Shown in pieces: positions 39,381 to 50,962 of a stretch of 64,000 nt of DNA. Location of the stretch: contig OZ024784.1 in the NCBI GenBank assembly GCA_964017065.1, positions 3,267,152 through 3,331,151 of the forward strand. Reading direction: 5' to 3'. The first letter of the stretch is position 1; each line of letters starts with the position of its first letter. The stretch is from Haliclona indistincta (lineage: Eukaryota; Porifera; Demospongiae; Haplosclerida; Chalinidae). A program made the translations under genes and the position numbers. The notes under the pieces are model-generated. The model was given only the letters and a program-made list of their open reading frames with translations, did not search any database and had not been told where the DNA came from.

Positions 39381-40129
39381 CTATTTTTTCTTGGGCGGGT
39401 ATAGTGGTAAACCCACATCCTTTCCTCTGAGTTTTACACCTACAAAAGGTGTGCAATATTTATCAATGATATGTGTAGTATTGTGTACATCCACAATAAC
39501 TCACCAACAACTCTTTCCAGCTTGTTAATAATCTGTTGGTTTGGAATGGCTCTACCTGCCTCATAGTCATTGACTATCTGTGGTTTTTCATTGATTCTCT
39601 GCATAAAGCAGAACGATACATTATCTTAAATTATGCACATGAAATACAGTACAGTTGATAGATCCTTCTGCGTTAATCCTTTAGCCATTCTTGCTTGCTG
39701 TAATGCACGCCCAAAGTCAAGTGTAACTCGCTCATCTGCACAAAGCCATACAACCATGATGCCTGGTTATCAATCCTTCAGTGCATGACTTACGACGAAG
39801 TTCTTCTGTTTCTCGATCTAATTTTGCTGTATCTTTAGCTGATTGACGCTGCTTATTAGAAGCTGCACCATCTGTAAACAAAACATGCATTACCTAAACG
39901 TGACCTACAGTAAGCTTCTGTGCATGCTAGCTAGTGCTGCTGTAAACGTTGTAAACATATCCACGTGCAAACAGAATTACACTTTTTAGAAGTATCTATG
40001 GGATTTCCTTTCCGTTGAGCTTGATTTAAAGCCTGCAGCATTGAATTTAAGTAACTGGACATACTTCATACTGACTGAATCACGTACTTTCTGAGAGCGA
40101 GCGTCTGTTACCCTCATAGCGGTAGCCAT
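39381..40129 (-). CDS. EDF1: EDF1/MBF1 transcriptional coactivator and ribosome-collision factor
   Basis: MBF1/EDF1 bridges bZIP or nuclear receptors to TBP and also binds collided ribosomes. ATG 40129-40127, stop 39383-39381, with introns of about 50-130 bp. The protein reads [14 protein letters not shown], then [17 protein letters not shown], then [73 protein letters not shown] and [18 protein letters not shown]. The second half is a typical Cro/C1-type helix-turn-helix. The N-terminus is only about 14 residues before the ALNQAQRKG block and lacks the usual DWDTVTVLRKK-like MBF1 start, so the protein (about 125 aa) is some 20 residues shorter than human EDF1. It is divergent from DNLZ. Confidence 0.94.
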
Positions 40130-40445
40130 CTTGTTATTCTTCCGGTTGAGACTCTAATTCTAAATGATGCACACCAGATTTACAACATATAGAGTATAGG
40201 TCTCAAAAACTGCGATAAGGTAAGCAGTAGTTACATACGATTCGTTTTATAGTGCGGTGTCGTGCCGTGGACTTGTCTATGCTCTTATCTCGTTATCAGC
40301 TGCTGCTACTGTGCATGCATGGTGCAATCGTAGAAAGTCCCAAAAATAGCTACGTCACGTGAGCTGAGGCAAGTTTCATATTGATCATGATAAATTAATA
40401 TGGTTTCACTAGTAATTTTATGCTGATTAGGTATTCTATTCTACT
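40130..40445. promoter_or_regulatory. Bidirectional EDF1 / DNLZ promoter region
   Basis: This 316-bp gap lies between divergent start codons and shows no further coding potential. It contains an exact TCACGTGA E-box at 40355-40362 (in context TACGTCACGTGAG), a plausible site for TFEB/USF-type or CREB-like factors. No TATA box is clear. Confidence 0.5.
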
Positions 40446-40984
40446 ATGATCTTGTTTTACAAAATTGCTACTGTCCGACCAATTGCATTATGTGCAAAGC
40501 AATTGTTCAAAAAATTTAGATTGCGGCCAAAGATGCTTTTGTCATCACTTGTTTGTCGTGCTAAGTCGAGTTTTGATACTCAACCACAAGCCATTCGCAG
40601 TACAAGACTGCTTCATATGTGTAAGAGTCAGTGCATGTCCACAACTGCTCAGCCAACCCAAGGCCAGCTCCAGATTATGTACACATGTAAAGTATGTGAA
40701 ACACGCTCAACAAAACAGTTCTCAAAGCAGTCCTACTATGCTGGTGTTGTCCTTGTGAGGTGCCCAGGATGCAACAAACTACATCTTATAGCAGACAACC
40801 TAGGCTGGTTCAAAGATGAAAAACAGTAAGATAAAATCCAGCAATAATTCTGTGGATTGATAATCTTTCTTACAGAAACATTGAAAGTATATTAGCTGAG
40901 AAAGGAGAGCAAGTTGAATGGGGAACACAAGATTCTATTATTGAATTTACTTCTAATGATAGTAAACCAAAAGCTCTCTCTTGA
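40446..40984 (+). CDS. DNLZ: DNLZ/Hep1/Zim17, zinc-finger escort protein of mitochondrial Hsp70
   Basis: DNL-type zinc-finger proteins keep mitochondrial Hsp70 (mortalin) soluble in the matrix. Two exons, 40446-40825 and 40876-40984, splice in frame to 162 aa. The first ~45 residues are basic and hydrophobic with no acidic residue ([19 protein letters not shown]), as in a matrix targeting peptide. The DNL core is complete: [19 protein letters not shown], then [20 protein letters not shown] and GWFKDEKQ, giving the two CxxC zinc pairs. It converges on RABGGTB with 81 bp between stop codons. Confidence 0.96.
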
Positions 40985-41020
40985 TGAAGAGTAGTTACAA
41001 GAACTCTACAAGTTTGTGAC

Positions 41021-41026
41021 AATAAA
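41021..41026 (+). terminator. AATAAA polyadenylation signal of DNLZ
   Basis: AATAAA lies 37 bp after the DNLZ stop codon. Cleavage a little downstream would place the DNLZ 3' end in the last RABGGTB exon on the other strand. Confidence 0.65.
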
Positions 41027-41065
41027 AAATTGGTGATACCAGTGAAATTTGAATGCATAAAAAAA

Positions 41066-42473
41066 TTAATCACGCAATAGTTTGCATTTGATGCCAGCTC
41101 TCTCCACAACCTCCTCTGGCATACAAAAAACAGGATCAACAGGTTTGATTTCCTTGTTACCTAGCAAAGATAGTCCTGCCAGACCAAACAGTGTATGAAA
41201 AGGATCGACCTGAAAAGAAACAATGATTGTGGCTTAGCATAAACTAGAACACCTCATCTCCTGGTCTATCAGAGAATCCACCAGTTTCCTCATCTTGAGA
41301 TGCTAGTATGAATTCTGTCAGCTTCTCCTGAGATTACTAATAGTGAAGCTATGCACCTGATGCACCAGTACCTTATACCAGTACCTTATTGATCCAATGA
41401 AGCCGATTGATTATTTTGAGTGATGCTAGAACCCACCAAGAATAGCACACATCGGGTAGTTTTTCAGGACGGCCTAGTAGTATTCAGTGATATCTCAATA
41501 CATACCAACAATACTCATACCATTGAGTCCACCTGATGGCAGTTGTCGCTCAGACAGCCACCAACCCAGTCGATCAGCATCAATATGATGCAGTGACCCA
41601 GCCACAGCAAGTGCACCTACACAACAGTAGACCTGAGAGCAGAAAGACCATAATGAACAGCATAGATAAACTACATGTACCTGGCCAGAATGTGACTCTG
41701 ATCCTGGCATGCTCCCAAATCCACCATCAAAGTTCATGCAAGAAAGAACAAATTCAACTGCCTTTGGAACATTAACAGCATCTAGATGGCCCAGCAAAGC
41801 AAGGCACGCTAAGGCACAAAAAGAGAAACGAGTGTCGACTTCACCTGAGGAACAAACAAAGTAGAGAATAATAATGAGACAATCTTGCCTTCTCACCCCA
41901 CTTATCACCAGTAAAGGAACCATCAGCCTTCTGCAGACTGACTATAAATTTTATCACGGCCTCTCTGTCTATTGAATCCACGCAGTCATATAGCACTAGA
42001 ACCTACATGTTATTGAGAGCAATATCATACAAATCACCTCCATTTCTAACCTGAATAGCACTGAGAGTATACAGGAGATGAGGATCATGGTTTAGCGCAG
42101 CTCCAAACCCACCTGAAGAATGCTGACAAGAGCTGACAAATTCAATCACCTCGTTCTTATTCATTCTATGCAGTTGACCCATTAGGTCCATGGCTGTAAG
42201 CCCCCAGTATATACCACTAACACGCAAGAATTCTGTCATGCAGTACTCCTGTAAGGAGATAGAGCGTATTAGAAGACAAACACAGTGCTAACTGACATAG
42301 TCATCTTTGTTTTTTTCGAATGCTTCAATGTAATCAGCATGTTTAGCTAAAAGAATTGTCTTGGTAGCTGGGTTGTCGGGAATCTTGACGTCTTTCACCG
42401 GTGTGCCCTGAGTGAAGAAAGGAGTTCGCGCTAAAACGTACCAGAGAACCTACCACTCTCCACCTACCATCAT
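41066..42473 (-). CDS. RABGGTB: RABGGTB, Rab geranylgeranyltransferase beta subunit
   Basis: Catalytic beta subunit of GGTase II, which attaches geranylgeranyl groups to Rab GTPases presented by REP. The first coding exon is only ATGATG (42473-42468), then GTAGGTGG; the next exon continues [11 protein letters not shown] as in human MGTPQKDV. TAA at 41068-41066. Prenyltransferase repeats are evident: [76 protein letters not shown], then [45 protein letters not shown] and [20 protein letters not shown]. The zinc ligands expected in this family (Asp and Cys of PDVCYSWW, His of DPFHTLFG) are present. Length close to human (331 aa). Its start lies 46 bp from that of the TilS-like gene. Confidence 0.97.
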
Positions 42474-42519
42474 TGATGCAGCCACGCCTCCTTATTTCCA
42501 ACCACGTGCACGGTGGATC
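42474..42519. promoter_or_regulatory. 46-bp gap between divergent RABGGTB and TilS-like start codons, with E-box
   Basis: Only 46 bp lie between the two ATGs, including CACGTG at 42503-42508 within ACCACGTGCACGGTGG. Transcription start sites must fall here or inside the opposing gene, so 5' UTRs are minimal or the transcripts overlap. Confidence 0.6.
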
Positions 42520-44210
42520 ATGGTGTCGCTTGCTACCTTTTCGTCTGCACTTGCTCGTTTTAACATACCAAAGACAGCTACTGTCGGTGTGTGCTGTTGC
42601 ACTGTAAGTTAACATGATTCTATATCTTTATGCTCACAGCTGTGGCTGTATCGGGAGGCTGCGATAGCATAGCACTGACTTATCTCGCCAAAAACACGTT
42701 TAGACGAGTTCTAGGGATCACAGTTGATCACAAGTGAGAATTTGTTTACACTCTTAATACAGATCTGTGACACAATTACTGCACAGGCTCAGGTCGGAAA
42801 GTTCAGATGAGGCTGCCAGAACAAAAGAGATAGTTGAAAGAATGGGTAAAAAATTGCAGCTGACATGCTCTATCAGTACACTAAATTTTAACAGGAGTTG
42901 AGCACCACACTGTCGAGCTTGAGTGGCCAGAAGAGGTTCCTCAAGGGAAAGTTCAATCTGTTTGTCGTACAAAGCGATACAATGTGCTTTCAAAGAGTTC
43001 TTTAGAGCATGGTGCAGCTGTGCTAATAACCGGACATCACCTCAATGACCAAATTGGTCCGTCTTCTCCTGTAATCTCTATGCTGCATAATATTATCCTA
43101 TCATTAGAAACATTCCTGTATCGATTGGCTCGTGGCAGTGGGATCACTGGACTTGCTGGAATCCGTCCATTGAGTATGATACCACTGGAAAACCCCAAGA
43201 TACCACTAATACGACCATTACTGAACTTTCCAAAGGTAAGAGCAATAGCTTGTGTGTAGAACAACCACTTATATGTGTGTAGGTGGATCTAAAAGATGTG
43301 TGCATACAGAATCAATTGGAATGGGTTGAAGACCCTAGTAATTCATACCCTCTGTACTGGCGCAATTGTATTAGAGAAGTACTGTCAACCCATCCTGAAC
43401 TAACAACGGGAATTGCTAACATTATGAGGACATGTATTGATGCTAGAGATGATATTGAACACCAAAGTATGAGTACACCTTTATTCCTTTACTATTTTGT
43501 TGTTATTTTTTGCTATAGCTGTGAAGGCTCTCAAGTCCATGGTCTCAATCGATACCAAACATGGGTTTGTATATGTTGATCGCACTCAGTTCAGCTCTTT
43601 GTCAAGTACAGTAGCCATGCGGTTTCTACAGACAATCAATACCTTTGTCTCTGGTCAATATAGACATATCAGCATCCACAATCTCAAGTATTCACTTCCC
43701 AAGGTGACTGACGCCAACGGCACATCAGTGTCCCATTGTACCATCTTTCCAATCAATGACAAGACGATTGTGATTGCCAGAGCCATGCCACAAAGACGAT
43801 TGAGATCACAAACTCCGATAAAAGTCGGTGAAACTGTTTTATGGGATAACAGATTCAAGATTAAATTAAAATCGCTCGAACGGACAGAGAGAGGAAAGAA
43901 TATCAAAGTTAGTAAACTAATGTGGAAAAACGAAGTACCTTCAGAGAAAGAGGTGCAGGAAAAATCCTTTTACATTCGTCACTGGTTGTCTCGTGACGAC
44001 ATGTTTGCAGACAAAGGCATTCGTAAAGTGAGGTCAAGTCTGTTACCTCACTTTAAAGTGAGAGGTGGCTTGCCAGTTATAGTAGACAAGGAAGAAAAAC
44101 CTGTTCTGATTCCACATTACGGGGCAATAGACAGATCAGCTGGTGTTTGCTGTGAGTGCAACTTTGATCCAGTCTACAAATTAGAAAATATCATCTATAA
44201 CTTAAGTTGA
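42520..44210 (+). CDS. TilS-like tRNA(Ile)-lysidine synthase, nuclear gene with introns
   Basis: TilS converts C34 of tRNA-Ile(CAU) to lysidine so that it reads AUA as Ile. Six exons (42520-42586, 42640-42733, 42787-42845, 42895-43235, 43283-43466, 43519-44210) join in phase to 478 aa. The PP-loop ATPase motif AVAVSGGCDSIAL is created exactly by the first splice (GTCG/CT). It is followed by VLGITVDHKLRSESSDEA, the family motif ITGHHLNDQ (bacterial form usually A.HHxDDQ), RLARGSGITGLAGI, LIRPLL and WVEDPSNSYPLYWRNCIRE, the TilS hallmark. A C-terminal half follows, as in longer TilS proteins. The N-terminus (MVSLATFSSALARFNIPKT) is short, basic and free of acidic residues, compatible with mitochondrial import. 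Ordinary animals lack this enzyme. Typical introns show it is a resident nuclear gene, not contamination. Confidence 0.92.
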
Positions 44211-44265
44211 TATAATGATCTACTTTGCATTTTTTATATTTGGTTTTAATTGCAAATACATGTTA

Positions 44266-46133
44266 TCAATGATGAAATGACTTCTTCCGGTAAACAATAC
44301 CGGCTGATATTTTCTTTCGTCCTTTTTCCTTCATCCCGGTACCGGACATCAACTTGGGCCTCTTGGAGTGTCTTGCTATTGATGCACTTTGCTTTCTCTT
44401 CCCGTGATGCTTTTTCAAGAACAAATCTGGACAGTGATTGATGAAGATTTGCATGGAGAGCAGGAGGGCTTACCAGGGTCCGGGTCCACACCTACTTCCT
44501 GTTTGTACCACTCAGCATCATCGTCCTCACTTTCTTTGTTGTCCACTCGATGACTTTCTGTCTGCTTAGCTTGACGTAATCGTTGCATCTCCCTCCTAAG
44601 AAACACAACATTATACCTACACTAATGTTTGTCTACTGACTGGTTCTCTTTCTCCTTCAGTTTTCTTTGCACATTAGCTTCCTGTTGCCTTCGTCTCATT
44701 TCCTTCAATTTCCTTCATACCCAAGATAAGCTAGGTCATGCAAATAGTCATCACTCACCTGCTGCCTTCAACAGTTTTTTTCAATCTCTTTGCTTCCTTC
44801 ATAGATTTTTGAACTAAAGAGTACGTGAGCAGGTAATAAAGTCTTTTTCTATAATCTAGACAATTGCTTACTGAACTGATGGTGTAGTACCTCTCCAGAA
44901 CACATTCCTGCCTCCACTTTCACTAGTTGTAGAGTCATCCTTGGGCCCAACTAAGAGAAAATTCAAAATTTCTTGCGAAACAAATCCCTCACTTCAGTTA
45001 ATTTGACAGCACTTGGTTGATCGCGTGAATGCTCTACTCTGGTCTGTTGCTGGACGACAGTCACCTCACCTTCAGCTTCCTCTGCTTCACTCTCACTCTG
45101 ATTATCTCTAATTTTACAGTTTATCATTGTTTAGTGCATGTCGTCAGCTTACCCGAGAATGACCTCACTGATGTCTTGGTAGCGACTCAAGTTGGGAACT
45201 TTCCTGAGAACGACCTTTCTCACGCCTCTACTGAGACCACGAGGAACAACTCTCACTGCACTAGAGAGAGAAGTGAACAAGACTCGTAATACTTGTAACT
45301 TACTAGTGCCGAAACTCCACAGTGTTGTCATCTTTGTTAAGCTGTAACAACACACACCTCTTCAGAGCAGCAAGCTTCACCTATAGCACAATACATCCAA
45401 GATATTCAGTGTGAGAGCAGCAGCTTACTGTCTGTATATTGATGGAAGGAAACATATTCTGAAACATTGTTGTCATTAGTTTGGAAGGTTTATTGTCGGT
45501 AGTGAAGTTGTTGAGCACCAACTAAGTGTACAGAAACAACATGAAGTTGACTAAAGAAACAAACAGCTAGTGTTAACCAGAGGTGACGTGAGATACTGGA
45601 GAGGGTTTGGAGGAGGTGGTTTCTTAAGACTGGAAGTGACCTCTCGAGTTAGTGAAAACTAAAGAGTAAAATAGAGTAGTGATCCAGCTTAGGATTAACT
45701 AACGTTCTTGATGTGAAATGTAATTGTTGGACCTCGTGGTAGACGAACAATTCTCAAGTTTATATGTGTCTCTGATTTTGATATCATAAGAAAATGAGTA
45801 ACACCCAATGGGCCGGCTATGTGAGCAAAATCCTTGAGAACATTGCGCTTGCTAACCTGATGAGAATGTGAGAGTATGCTTGTGACAAAATACAACCACT
45901 CACTTTAAGTCGTGTGGCGGTGAGGGGTTCCATTACTTGCCGCAGATCCAATACTAGCTGGTTCAGCGTTCTTCCTACTTTCCCTCTCTCCATCACGAAT
46001 GTTCTTGGAGGTCTCGTTTTGCTATCTTCTTCTTCTCCGCCATCTCCATGTGTCCGCTTCTTTTTCTATAAATAAGATTATGACGGCGTGTCTGCGTGCG
46101 GAAACCTTCACTTACTCGTCTGCTTCTCCCCAT
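44266..46133 (-). CDS. PPAN: PPAN / SSF1 (Peter Pan) Brix-domain ribosome biogenesis factor
   Basis: PPAN/Ssf1 is a nucleolar Brix protein needed for 27S pre-rRNA processing and 60S assembly. The ATG at 46133-46131 starts a tiny first exon MGRSRR; the next begins KKKRTHGDGGEEED. Stop at 44266-44268. Diagnostic blocks: RTFVMERGKVGRTLNQLVLD, LRQVMEPLTATRLK, KNVLKDFAHIAGPLGVTH-like VLKDFAHIAGPLGVTHFLMI, RLPRGPTITFHIK, LVVLNNFTTDNKPSKLMTTM, FQNMFPSINIQT, VEFRHY, RVVPRGLSRGVRKVVLRK, VPNLSRYQDISEVILG and AVKLTELGPRMTLQLVKVEA. A charged Lys/Glu-rich tail follows (AEWYKQEVGVDPDP; KKHHGKRKQ). It converges on the TilS-like gene with 55 bp between stop codons and is divergent from HSPA5. Confidence 0.95.
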
Positions 46134-46378
46134 GATTTAGTCCACGACTCCACGTGGCCTTTACTGCGAAGTGGGTGTGGTCATGCACAAAAGTCGAGTC
46201 ACTAAGCCAGAATTCATCAAAACTGAAACTTCCACTGACATTACCATTGCACTGATAATGCACTGACATTGTACTGACGGTGACAATGCAAAGGCTATGT
46301 AAAGCTTAGTGCAAATTGTGCGTGCACTTCCTCATTTACATTTGAGCTTCCCGCGCGCATGAGTCATCGCTACACGGA

Positions 46379-46463
46379 CCAATCAGATTAAGCCACTTGA
46401 CCGCACCAACCAATGAAATTCGTCCAGCTTTCGCTCCACCTGGACCAATCAGATCGCTCCACG
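46379..46463 (+). promoter_or_regulatory. Triple ER stress response element (ERSE) array of HSPA5
   Basis: Three CCAAT-N9-CCA units: CCAAT at 46379 with CCACT at 46393; CCAAT at 46410 with CCAGC at 46424; CCAAT at 46445 with CCACG at 46459. The third fits the ERSE consensus CCAAT-N9-CCACG exactly; the others differ in the last two bases. Unit starts are 31 and 35 bp apart. In mammals NF-Y binds CCAAT and ATF6/XBP1 binds CCACG, and the GRP78 promoter also carries three ERSEs. Confidence 0.88.
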
Positions 46464-46483
46464 AGCTGGGAACTGAGCTCCAA

Positions 46484-46491
46484 AATATAAG
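46484..46491 (+). promoter_or_regulatory. TATA box of HSPA5
   Basis: AATATAAG lies about 20 bp after the last ERSE and about 75 bp before the ATG, the expected place for a stress-inducible chaperone promoter. Confidence 0.65.
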
Positions 46492-46562
46492 CAGGCAGCA
46501 AGAAGGGAGGTCTCACCAAAGGATTACCTACGTTCTTAGGAGAGAAAGAGAGTCTCTTACGG

Positions 46563-48876
<2,314 letters not shown>

Positions 48877-49434
48877 TCATGACACCTTTTATCCTAGGAA
48901 TGATTTTATTATACTGCTGAGCAGAATATTGTACCATCACTGCTATTCATATTAACTTGTTCTTGAATAGTTTACCTGATCCTGTTACATCATTATATTT
49001 TCACAATGATATTAATAATAGTTATCCTGATAAGCAGTTACGGGGTTAACATTGCTTGCAAAGGAGCTTTCTGCATTAAATCTTCAATGATTTTCTGTAA
49101 TAGTAACCAGTGACACTCTTTCCAAACCTCTGTAGCTATTGTAACACGGATTGATATCTTTTGTTGAATGAGTATCAGCCAGATAATTTCTGGCTGAATA
49201 ATAATAAATTTATTATGTGTGTGAATTGAATTCCATAACTTGATTACAGTACTGAGCACATGTCGACTGATGTAGAAGAGAGAGAGAAAGAGGTTACAAC
49301 GAGAGGTGAAGAGAAAGTTGACAAAAATTAAATCTATCGTTGTTTTTGAACTACATGGAAGTGTGCAGTGATTTCGAACAAAAGGTTGAGCAAAACTGAC
49401 AAACAAACGATAATATAGTCACAACGGGAGCTGA
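48877..49434. other. HSPA5 / VAV convergent 3' intergenic region
   Basis: 558 bp of AT-rich non-coding sequence between the two stop codons. It must hold both 3' UTRs. ATTAAA at 49075-49080 (+) is a second candidate poly-A signal for HSPA5, about 200 bp after its stop. Short open frames here match nothing. Confidence 0.6.
49203..49214. terminator. Palindromic bidirectional polyadenylation signal AATAAATTTATT
   Basis: The 12-bp palindrome reads AATAAA on both strands, between convergent HSPA5 (+, stop 327 bp away) and VAV (-, stop 221 bp away). Either or both genes could use it. Confidence 0.5.
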
Positions 49435-50894
49435 TTACGGATCTTTGAAGAAAACATGATCATGAGGAAAGAGCCCTGTCTGTATACATGAAGGAAGAGT
49501 CAGATAGTAAGTAAGTGAAAGGAGTCAGTCACTCACTCTTCCATTACATTCTCCCTCTGACCAGCCCAGTTTACCAGTGTCCCTGTTGATGACCGTTACT
49601 CTGTCGTGCCTCTAATAAACATTTTCACTAACTTTCTTGCACAATAAAACTGTCTATACTCACTCGAAAAGAGAGCTGTCCCACACCATCAGCTACGAAA
49701 TCAGCTATAGCGTCTCCTTGTTGAACCCGAGGACCAGTAGATACAGAAAAGTGACGTCCACCAGTTCCCACATTAGCAACTTCTTTGTAAGGATATTTAA
49801 GAGTAGTATCCACACCAGGAAAGCTAACACCAAGAGTGTTTGTCTGATAGTACTGAACTAGCTCTGTGATTGTGGCAAAGTCACATGCATCAGACACGTA
49901 CAACCGATCTGTTGTTGGATTCTTAGTGATCTTGATGTGCTTTGGCATCCCATTCCATCTACAACAGCAAACATGTGATGTGTGTACACAGAACTGTGAC
50001 AGTGGACTCACTTCAAAGCTACTGCATACTCTCCCGGTCTGTCTTTGCTCTCGCGTATGAAGAAGACACCATCTCTCATCCGATGGAGAGCAACCTCTGC
50101 TTCTATGCGAGTCATTTGACCAACATACCTAACAGAACAGGCATCATGGATAGGACGACATGTGAGGAATACCACATACCAAGGTCTATCATTGAGACCA
50201 CCACCACCAATAGAAGGTCTGTTGCGTAATGTACTCGGTGAAGGCAAGTTCAGTGAAGCTGAGACATCAAGCTATGTGCAAGAGAGAGAGGAGAGTTGGA
50301 TAGCACTAGTATCAGTGCTCTTACAGGACTTTTTCGCTTCATGAAATTAGCAGGTACCAATCCTCTGAGACCAGTGGACAGTGATATGCCCTACGAATAA
50401 TATTGTACAGTGCAATCCCATTATTGCTAATTGCACTTACCTCCCACCATTCTGTTCCATTGAAATCTATAATCTCAATCTCCTCTCCTTTTTCGAACGA
50501 CAGAACATGATCCTGCCTTGGACCGATGGCATCATATCTACATAATGTAGCAAACAATGAATGAAAATATTGAAGTGATTACTGCCAACGTACTTTTGTA
50601 AGGCAACATAAATAGTCATTTCTCGTCCTCCTATTGAGCAAAAATGCATCACCACATGTATAAAATGGGTCTACTCACTTTGAGAAAATGACATAGTAGC
50701 TCCACTACCTCCATTGGGGCGCTGCTGAAACCGAGGCCAAGAAGGAGGAGGATCAAGACTCTGTGCATGACCGAGTCGCTAGAAATAATAATATCATTAA
50801 CTGATTGTTAGACTCAACAATTAATAGAATAACAGTGTTCATAGTCAAGACATCCTATAACGTAATTACTTACTTGATGAGGAAGTCCTATACA

Positions 50895-50962
<68 letters not shown>

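Larger units (their letters stand above)
46134..46562. promoter_or_regulatory. PPAN / HSPA5 intergenic promoter region
   Basis: 429 bp separate the divergent start codons, with no coding sequence. The HSPA5-proximal half carries three ER-stress-type elements and a TATA box (listed separately). The PPAN-proximal part (46200-46340) is AC/TG-rich with short repeats of CACTGACATT and GTACTGAC type and shows no recognised site. Confidence 0.7.
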
